A stretch of DNA of 64,000 nucleotides, from the NCBI GenBank assembly GCA_965212595.1, contig CBDBVE010000003.1, forward strand, positions 1 to 64,000, written 5' to 3'. Positions 1 to 8,274 of this stretch are shown piece after piece; the first letter of the stretch is position 1, and every line of letters starts with the position of its first letter. The position numbers and the translations under genes were made by a program. This DNA comes from Poritiphilus sp965212595 (GTDB lineage Bacteria > Bacteroidota > Bacteroidia > Flavobacteriales > Flavobacteriaceae). Below the pieces are notes generated by a model. The model did no database searches and was not told the DNA's origin. It saw only the letters and a list, made by a program, of their open reading frames with translations.

Positions 1-911
1 TTCTTAGGGGACTCAACGTTCAGTATCCAGGTCTTGCCCTTGTACTTACCATCTAAATTTGAAATATGATCTGATATGGCCGCTTCGCCAGAACTATAAT
101 TGCCTATATGGACATAGTTCAACCTGGTTTCAGGATGAGTAAGAATCTTTGGAGACAATCCAACTTTTCTAAGTTTTTTGGCAAATCTCTGAGCGTTAGA
201 CTCAGAACCATACACGCCGGCAATCATATAGTATCCGCTCTCAAGGCCTTTTAATGGCTCAATAATGCGATGTGGCACATTGTGCTCTTTAGCCCTAAGC
301 TTAAATTTTAGCTCATCAGAAAATATTGCTGGTGCCAGGGTCTTATCTGATAGAATGGCTGACGTAAGCTCTTTTTGGGGCGCTATTTCTTTTTTAGGCT
401 CCTTTTTGGAAGGCGCCCTGAGTTTTAATTTGGGTTTTTCAATAGTGAGGATCCATATAATGTCTTCGTATTTACCATTGAGTTTAGAGACCGATCTCGC
501 GATAGACTTTTTCCAGTCCTTCTGAAAGTCGATAGAAATGTAGTTTAGCTTAGTTTCCGGATGGATTAGTATACCTGGATGAAGCCCTTTCTTTCTAAGG
601 GTATTGGCGAATCTTTTTGCATTCTGAGGGTTTCCAAAAACACCTGCGATCATGTAATAGCCTTCAGAAATACCGGTAAAACCCGAAATTGTTCGGGTTG
701 GAATCTTGTTCCTTTTGGCTTCTACTAAGAAATTGTCCTTCTCGGCCCTGACTGTAGAAGGCAGAGAGGTCTTTCCATTTTCATGACTTTTTGAAGGCGT
801 AGTAGTGAAGTCTGAGTAAAGGGCTGTCTTCAGCCCGGTATGGCTGGTGTTGGCCTCAGCAGATATCACTAATGCGAAAGCAAAAAGAAGTGCTGTTAAA
901 AAATTTCTCAT
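1..911 (-). CDS. Exported protein with two tandem SPOR-like repeats (partial, cut by left edge)
   Basis: The minus strand reads open from an ATG at 911 to the window edge with no stop, so about 303 codons are visible and the C-terminus is missing. The start MRNFLTALLFAFALVISAEA looks like a Sec signal peptide. Two similar units follow, at about residues 73-160 and 218-303. Each opens with GYYMIAGV(F/Y)G, continues with (A)KRFA/QRFA...LRK.GL and HPET(K/R)LNY, and ends with a WIL motif. This matches SPOR-type domains, which bind denuded glycan in peptidoglycan. The repeats resemble each other closely, which points to internal duplication. Linkage to peptidoglycan or to a PorP/SprF-type system is inference, because the downstream neighbour lies outside the window. 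Confidence 0.8.
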   Translation of the reverse strand, partial: MRNFLTALLFAFALVISAEANTSHTGLKTALYSDFTTTPSKSHENGKTSLPSTVRAEKDNFLVEAKRNKIPTRTISGFTGISEGYYMIAGVFGNPQNAKRFANTLRKKGLHPGILIHPETKLNYISIDFQKDWKKSIARSVSKLNGKYEDIIWILTIEKPKLKLRAPSKKEPKKEIAPQKELTSAILSDKTLAPAIFSDELKFKLRAKEHNVPHRIIEPLKGLESGYYMIAGVYGSESNAQRFAKKLRKVGLSPKILTHPETRLNYVHIGNYSSGEAAISDHISNLDGKYKGKTWILNVESPK

Positions 912-1298
912 TGGTTGGCTAGAGCTTTGGGTAAAATTTCTGTCGACAATAAATGGGTTTACGCAAAGGCCTGAAGATCAGGCATCATTTACATTTAACG
1001 TCGAAAATAACTGTTCTTATGCTCTCCAATTATTTTTTGTTGTGAAATGAAGGTTTTTTGTCGTGTACGAGGAACTTATGTGTTTTTCCGATGAAATACA
1101 TCCCTTGAAAGCAATGCTTTTTAATTACAGGCCTTAAAATAAAAGGGGATAAGAGATCGGGTTTGAAAGGGCTTCAGTACCCGAAAATTAAAGGGTAAAT
1201 TAATAAAATACCGAATAGTATATTAAAAAAACATACGAGAATTGAACAAAAAAAAGACACCCCAATTGAGGTGTCTGTTACTTATATTTAAAGAAATA
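912..1298. other. 387-bp intergenic stretch with no supported gene
   Basis: This stretch lies between the start of the SPOR-repeat gene and the end of tatA, both on the minus strand. The short plus-strand frame reaching 1050 runs across the SPOR gene start and has no recognisable product. The only feature I can support is the tatA terminator hairpin at its right side. I found no clear TAnnTTTG box for the SPOR gene. Confidence 0.6.
1248..1275 (-). terminator. Rho-independent terminator of tatA
   Basis: On the minus strand the sequence forms a GACACC/GGTGTC stem (1256-1275) followed by a run of nine T residues. It lies 24 bases after the tatA stop. Confidence 0.8.
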
Positions 1299-1484
1299 TT
1301 ATTGCTCTTTTTTCTCTTCTAATTTTTCATCTTCTTTAGAAGCGTCTTTGAATTCTTTAATTCCACTTCCCAGGCCCCTCATTAATTCGGGAATTTTTTT
1401 ACCCCCAAAAAGGAGTAAAACCACCATAACAATGATGGCAATTTGCCAGGGTCCTATAGCTAAAAAGGTCATTAGGGATACCAT
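1299..1484 (-). CDS. tatA: Twin-arginine translocase subunit TatA/TatE
   Basis: This 61-residue protein is a Sec-independent translocase subunit that forms the pore through which folded proteins with twin-arginine signals cross the inner membrane. It shows the family order: a short periplasmic N-terminus, one membrane helix (about residues 10-27), the FGGKKIPEL hinge and an amphipathic helix with GLGSGIKEFK, then a charged tail. The length is at the short end for TatA. No tatB or tatC lies nearby. A TACCTTTG -7 box and a strong terminator bracket it, so it is probably transcribed alone. An internal ATG at 1472 is a possible alternative start. Confidence 0.93.
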   Translation of the reverse strand: MVSLMTFLAIGPWQIAIIVMVVLLLFGGKKIPELMRGLGSGIKEFKDASKEDEKLEEKKEQ

Positions 1485-1506
1485 ACTTTTAAAATTTAAT
1501 GGATAA

Positions 1507-1514
1507 CAAAGGTA
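1507..1514 (-). promoter_or_regulatory. -7 promoter element TACCTTTG for tatA
   Basis: The plus strand reads CAAAGGTA, so the minus strand carries TACCTTTG, a full match to the Bacteroidota consensus TAnnTTTG. It lies 22 bases before the tatA start. I see no convincing -33 TTG. Confidence 0.6.
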
Positions 1515-1671
1515 CTAAAAAACAACTTAGAAACCTGTTAATACTAACGGTAAGATATATTTTTAATTGTAAAGATCGTAATTTATCTTTAAAACGTATC
1601 TATTAGACCACTTGGGCCAGAAATTGGCGATAAATTGGAAGCTGAGGTAGTTCTTAATTAAGGACGAATCT

Positions 1672-1679
1672 TATCTTTG
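1672..1679 (+). promoter_or_regulatory. -7 promoter element TATCTTTG for the M23 peptidase gene
   Basis: This is a full match to TAnnTTTG, with the ATG of the next gene only six bases further on. The transcript would therefore have almost no leader. The in-frame TTG at 1677 is the end of this box and not a start codon. Confidence 0.6.
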
Positions 1680-1685
1680 TCTCTT

Positions 1686-2555
1686 ATGAGCAAGAAAGGA
1701 AGAAAAAGAAAGGAAATCAAAAGAAAGCTGCTGCATAAGTATCGCCTGGTAATACTTAATGAAAGCACTTTCGAGGAGAAAATATCCTTTAAACTAAGCC
1801 GTTTAAATGTTTTTGTTACCGGATCCCTTTTCATAATTGCTCTAATTGGCCTTACTACCCTTTTGATAGCATTTACTCCTTTACGGGAATATATACCCGG
1901 TTATTCTTCAACCAAGTTAAAACGCCAGGCCACAGAACTGACCTATAAAACAGACTCTTTAGTCACTGTTTTAAATTATACCAATAGGTATTTAGACAAT
2001 GTACGAATGGTCCTTCGTGGCGACGTTGAGAACAATCAAATGAACAGGGATTCTCTTTTTGAACAGTTTAAGATAGACCCTTCAACGGTTGACTTAACGC
2101 CAATTAGGGAAGATTCTGTTCTTAGAGCTGCGGTCGCTCTAGAAGATAAATACAATCTTTTTGAACGGAATTCTGAAAGTAGTAGCCTCGTACTTTTTTC
2201 CCCGGTCGCCGGAACAATTTCTCAGGGATATGATCCGGAAAAGAAGCACTATGCGGTAGATGTAGTTGCCCCCAGGGAAACCCCGGTTAAGGCAGTTGCC
2301 AACGGGACAGTGATTTTTTCAGAGTGGACGGCAGAGACAGGCTATGTCATTATTATTGAACACAAGAACGGGCTCGTTTCGGCCTACAAACACAACGGTT
2401 CTCTTAACAAGAGCCAGGGTGATATTGTCCAGGCGGGAGAGGTAATTGCCTCGGTTGGCAATACGGGAGAGCTTACCACCGGACCCCACCTGCATTTTGA
2501 ATTATGGAGCAACGGAAGCCCGGTAAACCCGCTAGATTATCTAGACTTTAAATAA
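1686..2555 (+). CDS. M23 family metallopeptidase, membrane-anchored
   Basis: This is a predicted zinc endopeptidase of the LytM type that cuts peptidoglycan cross-bridges in the periplasm. A basic N-terminus (KKGRKRKEIKRK) precedes one membrane helix at about residues 44-66, then a linker with coiled-coil character, then the M23 domain from about residue 165. The zinc ligands are intact: HYAVD (HxxxD) and HLHFE (HxH), with GNTGELTTGPH between them. I start at ATG 1686 because the TTG nine bases upstream is part of the promoter box. The GH3-family gene begins four bases after its stop, so the two are probably co-transcribed. The intact site contrasts with the degenerate EnvC-like protein at 60.6 kb. 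Confidence 0.9.
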   Translation: MSKKGRKRKEIKRKLLHKYRLVILNESTFEEKISFKLSRLNVFVTGSLFIIALIGLTTLLIAFTPLREYIPGYSSTKLKRQATELTYKTDSLVTVLNYTNRYLDNVRMVLRGDVENNQMNRDSLFEQFKIDPSTVDLTPIREDSVLRAAVALEDKYNLFERNSESSSLVLFSPVAGTISQGYDPEKKHYAVDVVAPRETPVKAVANGTVIFSEWTAETGYVIIIEHKNGLVSAYKHNGSLNKSQGDIVQAGEVIASVGNTGELTTGPHLHFELWSNGSPVNPLDYLDFK

Positions 2556-2558
2556 GCC

Positions 2559-4052
2559 ATGTCTTTAAAGCCCTTAGCCGCCAAGGTATTTGCCAGAAGA
2601 ATAGCTCGAAAAACCGCGAAATGGGCAGACCATCCCTTTGACACCCAAAAACGAGTGTTTAAAACACTTCTGAACCAAGCGCAGCATACGCAATTTGGCT
2701 TTGACCATGATTTTCAAAACATTCGTACGCATGATGATTTTGTAAAGCGCGTTCCCATACGCGATTATGAGGGCTTAAGAAATTATATCAACAAAATGGT
2801 GGCGGGCGAGGAGAATGTGTTGTGGCCCGGAAAACCCATTTATTTTGCAAAAACATCCGGGACAACTTCAGGGAGCAAATATATCCCTATCACCGAACCA
2901 TCCATCAAGCACCAGGTAGAGGCTTCGAGAAATGCAATTCTCAACTACATTCATGAAACCGGAAACACCAATTTCGTCAATGGACGATGGATTTTTTTAC
3001 AAGGCAGTCCGGAACTTCAGGAAAAAAACGGGATAAAACTTGGTAGGCTGTCTGGGATATCAGCACATTACGTTCCTGGATATCTTCAAAAAAATCGTCT
3101 TCCCAGTTGGGAAACAAATTGCATTGAAGATTGGGAAACCAAAGTGGATAAGATAATTGATGAAACTGAGAATGAGAACATGACTTTGATCGCCGGTATT
3201 CCTTCCTGGGTGCAAATGTACTTTGAGAAACTAAATGCCAAAACCCATAAAAAAGTAGGCGAGATCTTTGCCAACTTTCAGCTCTTTGTTTACGGTGGGG
3301 TCAATTATGCTCCCTACCGGGCGAAGTTTGAGAACTTAATTGGAAGAAAAGTAGATAGCATTGAGCTCTTCCCGGCAAGCGAAGGGTTTTTTGCGTACCA
3401 GAATTCTCAGAATGACAAGGGAATGTTACTGCTTTTAAACTCCGGCATTTTTTATGAATTCGTCAGGGCAGATGAATTCTTCAATGAAGATGCAAAACGA
3501 CTTACACTAGACAAAGTGGAAGTTGGGGTAAATTACGTCATGATCATATCTACCGATGCCGGCCTTTGGGCATATAATTTGGGAGATACCATTCAATTTA
3601 CTTGCTTGAAACCCTTTAAGATAATTGTCTCCGGTCGAATCAAACACTTTATATCGGCTTTTGGAGAACATGTTATTGCGAAGGAGGTAGACCAGGCCAT
3701 ACAAGAGGCGATCTCCGGCACGGATGCCAGGGTGAATGAGTTTACCGTTGCTCCTAAAATTAACCCCGCAAATGATGAACTACCCTATCATGAGTGGTTT
3801 ATCGAATTTGAACAAACCCCTGCAAATATGGAAAAATTCAGAGCCATAATTGATAAATCTCTTCAGGAACAAAACAGCTATTATTTAGACCTTATTGAAG
3901 GCAAAATCCTTCAGCAACTAAAAATTACCTGTGTTCGGGAAGGAGGCTTTAGGGAGTATATGAAGTCTGTCGGAAAGCTAGGCGGACAAAATAAGGTGCA
4001 ACGGCTTTCAAATGACAGATCGGTAGCCGAAGCTTTGACAGCGTTTACCTAG
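2559..4052 (+). CDS. GH3 (auxin-responsive) family acyl-adenylating protein
   Basis: This 497-residue protein is full length for the GH3 family, which belongs to the ANL superfamily of adenylate-forming enzymes. Plant members join amino acids to jasmonate or auxin; the bacterial substrates are largely unknown. The ATP-binding P-loop motif SGTTSGSKYIPIT is at about residues 100-112. Further family motifs are the FPASEGFFA stretch near residue 271 and the hinge region around GRIKHFISAFGEH near residue 358. It follows the M23 peptidase gene by three bases. Its last four bases overlap the convergent GDPD-like gene. The family is confident; the substrate cannot be read from the sequence. Confidence 0.9.
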   Translation: MSLKPLAAKVFARRIARKTAKWADHPFDTQKRVFKTLLNQAQHTQFGFDHDFQNIRTHDDFVKRVPIRDYEGLRNYINKMVAGEENVLWPGKPIYFAKTSGTTSGSKYIPITEPSIKHQVEASRNAILNYIHETGNTNFVNGRWIFLQGSPELQEKNGIKLGRLSGISAHYVPGYLQKNRLPSWETNCIEDWETKVDKIIDETENENMTLIAGIPSWVQMYFEKLNAKTHKKVGEIFANFQLFVYGGVNYAPYRAKFENLIGRKVDSIELFPASEGFFAYQNSQNDKGMLLLLNSGIFYEFVRADEFFNEDAKRLTLDKVEVGVNYVMIISTDAGLWAYNLGDTIQFTCLKPFKIIVSGRIKHFISAFGEHVIAKEVDQAIQEAISGTDARVNEFTVAPKINPANDELPYHEWFIEFEQTPANMEKFRAIIDKSLQEQNSYYLDLIEGKILQQLKITCVREGGFREYMKSVGKLGGQNKVQRLSNDRSVAEALTAFT

Positions 4053-5422
4053 GGTGATTTTGAAGCTTGTTTTTTGGGCTGGTCAAAAACCCATTTATCG
4101 GCGTACATGCCATAAATAAGGCCAAACTCATTTTCCATGACGTATTTTTCGTCCTTTCCAGGATCAAAGTTTACATTGTAGACATATACCTTTACACCGT
4201 TTTCTTTAAGCTTTAAGAGCAAATCTGTCTGACTGGCAATAATTCTTCTGGAAACCGCTACATTTTTCACCTTGTTTATTGCCAGATAGGCTATTTTATC
4301 ACCTTTCAAAGCAGCCAGGGGTTCTTGAGAAATCATTGCTTCTATGTTGTTTTCGGCAGCCTCCTCAATAGCGAGAGGACTAAAAAGCTCCATGATCAGC
4401 CGCTGCTTAAACACAAACTGATTGGCAAATCTAAGCGGGTCATCCACCTTATCTGTAATTAGGATGGCGTCTGGATGTTTGGCAAACCATCTGTTGATCC
4501 CATCCATATCCAGTGTTTTATATTTGCCATAAATCTTGTGCTTCAAAAATTCGTTATGGCTTGGAGGTAATGTTCCTTTATAATCAGTAAACCTCGCCCA
4601 CATTTTCCAGTCGTGCGCGGCTACATATTGTCCGTCAGAGGTTTCAATGATATCTAATTCAAAGAGGCGAAACCCCTTTTGATAGTTCTCATCCAAGGCC
4701 TCCCAGGAATTTGTGGATTTGACCCCGTTTACTTCTCCGGCAGCATGTGCAATATACCGATCGTTATTAGGCTCCCATTCCCAAGACGGCTTAGGGAAGT
4801 ATTCAGTGTCGTCCTTAATATTATGGGGTATCTGTAGCTCTAGGCTTACAGACATATCATGAACTTTCTCTTCTATGCTGCCTCTAAAATTATGTGCAGT
4901 ATACGCCTGTCTGCTCACAAGCTTGCTCAACATTTCAAAACCTAGTTTTTTAACCTCAGAAGTGTAGTTTTGCAGGCTTTTGGAGGCCGAGTCGTGTGCG
5001 AGGATCATGTAAAAGGCCTTACCAGTCTTTAGCTTTTGAAGAACTTCGACAAAATTAGCGGCGGCCTGTTCGCTTCCATAGGTGTCGAAAGTCCTGAATT
5101 CGTAAACCTCTGCTGAGTTAAAGTGAATTACGGTAAGCCCTCGGTTAACTTGTTCGGTAACGCCATTTATGGTAAAGACGCTGCGTTTTTTTGCATTGAA
5201 ACCATGGCTACTAAGGCTTACCTGGCCATCGGTATAAAAATTTGAGCCCAAACCCTCTTTGTCATAGGTATTAGCAAGGAGTTGCTGCTGTAATCCTAAT
5301 GTGCTGCAAAGGATTACGGTTGCGAATGCCCTGAAAAGCAATGCAAACTTTTTACGGCTATATAAGAAAAATATGTTCACTTTCAATTTGGGATATTTGC
5401 TTAGAATGATAACATTCTGCAA
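4049..5422 (-). CDS. Secreted fusion of an ILEI/FAM3-like domain and a GDPD-like TIM-barrel domain
   Basis: The 457-residue protein has an N-terminal export signal (hydrophobic stretch around residues 30-50 ending LLANTY). Residues about 85-200 resemble the interleukin-like EMT inducer domain, with GLTVIHFNS, FRTFDTYGS and ILAHDSASKSL. Residues about 230-450 resemble a glycerophosphodiester phosphodiesterase: RYIAHAAGEV, NSWEALDENYQKG, FELDII and AAHDWKMW. In true GDPDs the first motif is HRG, the second ExD and the third HD. Here H, the E-x-D of FELDI and HD are kept, but HRG is HAA. Enzyme activity is therefore uncertain. A GTG at 5380 would give a more typical signal peptide than the ATG at 5422. 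The gene stands alone and converges on the GH3 gene. Confidence 0.75.
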   Translation of the reverse strand: MQNVIILSKYPKLKVNIFFLYSRKKFALLFRAFATVILCSTLGLQQQLLANTYDKEGLGSNFYTDGQVSLSSHGFNAKKRSVFTINGVTEQVNRGLTVIHFNSAEVYEFRTFDTYGSEQAAANFVEVLQKLKTGKAFYMILAHDSASKSLQNYTSEVKKLGFEMLSKLVSRQAYTAHNFRGSIEEKVHDMSVSLELQIPHNIKDDTEYFPKPSWEWEPNNDRYIAHAAGEVNGVKSTNSWEALDENYQKGFRLFELDIIETSDGQYVAAHDWKMWARFTDYKGTLPPSHNEFLKHKIYGKYKTLDMDGINRWFAKHPDAILITDKVDDPLRFANQFVFKQRLIMELFSPLAIEEAAENNIEAMISQEPLAALKGDKIAYLAINKVKNVAVSRRIIASQTDLLLKLKENGVKVYVYNVNFDPGKDEKYVMENEFGLIYGMYADKWVFDQPKKQASKSP

Positions 5423-5563
5423 GTATCAACGGAATTCTAACCTTCTTATTGTTGATCCGACCTTAGCCGTCTGCTTCGCCACCAGCTTGGCCGGAAGGCT
5501 TGTTTTAGCTCCTTCAGGAAAGAATTAAAATGAAGCCCGGAACGAAATCATAAATTTTAAATG

Positions 5564-5571
5564 TAATTTTG
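5564..5571 (+). promoter_or_regulatory. -7 promoter element TAATTTTG for the DUF6909-type gene
   Basis: This is a full match to TAnnTTTG, nine bases before the ATG at 5581. The in-frame TTG at 5569 is the 3' end of this box. Confidence 0.5.
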
Positions 5572-5580
5572 CTCCAGTTT

Positions 5581-7269
5581 ATGAATACAGTAAAGAATAC
5601 CACCAGAGCGCAAGAATCTACCAACGCAATAGAGCGCTTATATGTTACGATGCGTCACCTGTTTAATAGAGGTTTTTATAAACCTATGGGTGTTTCGGGT
5701 GAGACATTAAGAAATGCATTGCTGCTTTTAAGGCCCGAGATCTATGGCTCCATTGGCGAAGAAAAGGCAGAATTAGACGGATTGATTTATGTCCTGGAGC
5801 GTCTGCCTGAAGGGATAGAACAGTGCCGCTTTATAAACCTTACTTCGGATGAAGGTTATACCAAATCGCATTTCAAGCCTATCATTCCTCCAAAGCGAAG
5901 AAGAAATTGTTATCGTATTGATAACGAGCAAATGAATATTGAAATAACCCGTGGGCGTTCAGACATCTACGATATTCTTACTCACCTAACCTTTTTATTT
6001 ATTGAGTCCCAGAAAATTTGCGATAAAGTGCTTATTGAAGACAGTGAGGAAACTATTCGCGATTGGAAAAAATTGGAAAACGCTGTTAACAAGGAGGAAC
6101 TTACACTGGCAGAGCGCGAGGTAGCCTTAATACATACGGCCAATATCCTGGGTAGACCCTTTATGGAAGTCATCGAAGTTTATGAAAAGTTCGCAACGAA
6201 GCAGGACCCTGAGCGTTTTTTAAAAATCATTTACTGGCTGGGCAAACTTTCTATTGAAGAGGCAATTGGAGGGGATAAAAGAACAATTACATTTAGTGCC
6301 TTGCTTCGGGAAAGACTAGGACATCACATTCATGGAGAGAGATGGGCAAATACTATAAAAGAAGCACTTCACAAGCAAGGCTTGCTTAACAGGCCAATAC
6401 ATATCATTAGTGCTAATATGCACAGCGTGGTGAACTCACTTTATGCCAGAAAGGCTTTGGCCAAAGAATTTCCTTCGAATGACTCTTTAGAGATTTATGA
6501 GGCATTAAGTTCTCCTAAGAACGACCATTTGAGAAAAAAGGTCCTTTCTATAGCTAAGAAGAATGGCATGCTGAGTATCGATGATATTTCGGGTACGAAC
6601 ATAGATGTACAAATTTTTGACATGGCAAAGCTAGGAAAAGACGCCTGCTGCTATGAGCTTCAACAGGGAATAAAAGAAGATAAAAAACCTGTTATATTTG
6701 TAATGGACTATGCATTTGGAGAGCAGGCATATGAGACTATTGATGAGTTTTTAAAGCCTTTTAGGCCAGGGAATGGCGAAGCTGTTTTTCTGGATGTAGC
6801 CTCCATTTCAATTATGGGAAAAGCAGGTATTCTTGAAGGAGGAAAGGGAGATCTAATGATTCCGTCTGCTCATATCTTTGAAGGTACAGCAGACAATTAT
6901 CCGTTTGAAAATGAACTTTGTGCCTCAGATTTTGAAGGCTATGGTTTAAAGGTTCTTGAGGGCACCATGGTTACGGTGCTGGGGACATCACTTCAAAACA
7001 AAGAGATCCTTAAGTTTTTCAAAAATTCCACCTGGGGTGCCATAGGTCTTGAAATGGAAGGAGTACACTATCAAAAAGCCATACAGTCGGCCTCTAAAAT
7101 AAGAAAGAGCATAAGGGATGACATAAAAGTCAGATACGCCTATTACGCTTCAGATAATCCATTAGAAACTGGAAGTACCCTGGCTTCAGGAGGGCTGGGA
7201 ACGGCCGGCGTAAAACCGACATACCTGATCACAGATAAGATTCTTAAACAAATATTCAATACTTATTAA
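5581..7269 (+). CDS. DUF6909-type protein with a nucleoside-phosphorylase-like C-terminal half
   Basis: This is a cytosolic protein of about 562 residues with no signal peptide. It matches, from memory, the flavobacterial family DUF6909, whose function is not established. The N-terminal part is helical and charged. The C-terminal half holds GLEMEGVHYQKA near residue 488 and ASDNPLETGSTLASGG near residue 523. The first motif resembles the (E/D)MEG ribose-binding motif of the MTAN/AMP-nucleosidase/purine phosphorylase fold. A nucleoside-cleaving role is only a suggestion. I start at ATG 5581; the upstream TTG belongs to the -7 box. The stop overlaps the start of the Wzz-like gene by one base, so it may lead the polysaccharide operon. 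Confidence 0.75.
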   Translation: MNTVKNTTRAQESTNAIERLYVTMRHLFNRGFYKPMGVSGETLRNALLLLRPEIYGSIGEEKAELDGLIYVLERLPEGIEQCRFINLTSDEGYTKSHFKPIIPPKRRRNCYRIDNEQMNIEITRGRSDIYDILTHLTFLFIESQKICDKVLIEDSEETIRDWKKLENAVNKEELTLAEREVALIHTANILGRPFMEVIEVYEKFATKQDPERFLKIIYWLGKLSIEEAIGGDKRTITFSALLRERLGHHIHGERWANTIKEALHKQGLLNRPIHIISANMHSVVNSLYARKALAKEFPSNDSLEIYEALSSPKNDHLRKKVLSIAKKNGMLSIDDISGTNIDVQIFDMAKLGKDACCYELQQGIKEDKKPVIFVMDYAFGEQAYETIDEFLKPFRPGNGEAVFLDVASISIMGKAGILEGGKGDLMIPSAHIFEGTADNYPFENELCASDFEGYGLKVLEGTMVTVLGTSLQNKEILKFFKNSTWGAIGLEMEGVHYQKAIQSASKIRKSIRDDIKVRYAYYASDNPLETGSTLASGGLGTAGVKPTYLITDKILKQIFNTY

Positions 7270-8273
7270 TGGAAAACCAGGGCACATCGAATAGAGATAA
7301 GCAATCAGATGAAATAGATTTGGGACAGCTGTTTCAAATGATTGGGAATGCATTTCAGAGATTGTTCAGAAGCTTTTTAGGCTTGTTTGTTTATCTTAAA
7401 AGAAACGCGATCAAGCTGGGCATTTTGGCCATAGTAGGTTTGGCAATTGGGTTTGGGCTTAATCAGATCGTAACCAAAAAGCAGAAGACAGAGATCATCG
7501 TAAAACCCAATTTGGAAAGCCGAAATTATCTTTATGGCGTTGTAGCTGAAATTGACGCAAAGCTCAAGGCCAAGGACAGCTCCTTTTTTGGGCCTATGGG
7601 AATTAGCGGCGAAGATCTGATTGGTTTTCAGATTATGATTGAACCTATTGAAAAGCTAAATGAGAACGTAGATGCCGATGACGAAATTAAGTACCTGGAG
7701 CTCCTTGAGAAGTTTAAAAATGACGATCTTATCACGGATGTTTTAAGGAGAGAGATATTCAATAAAAGTACCTTAAACCACCGAATCACCTTTTTTTATA
7801 AGGATATTGAGGCGGGCTCAAAGATATCGAATAACCTGATCGCTTACATCAACTCCAATGCTTATTTTAAAGAATTGGTAGGAATCAGTAAAGAAAACGC
7901 CGAAGAACGCATAAAGCAAAATGAAAGCCTTATTGCACAAATAGATAATCTGGTAGCCCACTTTTCCGAAGACACCTCTGAGGGACTAAGCGAGGGAGGA
8001 AGAATCATTTTTGATACTCAGGAGAAATCAGAAATCTTCAGCTTGCTCAATTTTAAGAACAATCTGATCAAGGACATCGAAAGAAAAAAACTGGAAATGC
8101 AAGGGCAGCAGGAGGCGATTCAAATAATCAATTTCGGGCAGCCACAGGAGGTACAAAGATCATTTTTTGGGAAGAGTATTGTGCTCATCCCTACCATTCT
8201 GCTACTTGTCTTTTTCATTATTGACTTCCTGAGGTATTTAAACAGAAAAGCATCGGAAATGCAGCTGCAATAA
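7269..8273 (+). CDS. Wzz-like chain-length determinant / polysaccharide co-polymerase
   Basis: The 334-residue protein has the Wzz/PCP arrangement. A cytosolic N-terminus is followed by a membrane helix at about residues 48-66 (GILAIVGLAIGFG), a long charged periplasmic domain, and a second helix at about residues 305-324 (IVLIPTILLLVFFIIDFL) close to the C-terminus. No kinase domain follows, unlike Wzc. Such proteins set the number of repeats added to O-antigen or capsule. It starts at the TAATG overlap with the DUF6909-type gene and ends one base before rfbB. Confident in class; which polymerase it works with is inferred. Confidence 0.78.
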   Translation: MENQGTSNRDKQSDEIDLGQLFQMIGNAFQRLFRSFLGLFVYLKRNAIKLGILAIVGLAIGFGLNQIVTKKQKTEIIVKPNLESRNYLYGVVAEIDAKLKAKDSSFFGPMGISGEDLIGFQIMIEPIEKLNENVDADDEIKYLELLEKFKNDDLITDVLRREIFNKSTLNHRITFFYKDIEAGSKISNNLIAYINSNAYFKELVGISKENAEERIKQNESLIAQIDNLVAHFSEDTSEGLSEGGRIIFDTQEKSEIFSLLNFKNNLIKDIERKKLEMQGQQEAIQIINFGQPQEVQRSFFGKSIVLIPTILLLVFFIIDFLRYLNRKASEMQLQ

Positions 8274-8274
8274 T

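Noticed and set aside
265..1050. Plus-strand open frames across the left edge
   Set aside because: They run antisense to the SPOR-repeat gene, which has a signal peptide and two conserved units on the minus strand. The plus-strand frames have no recognisable product.
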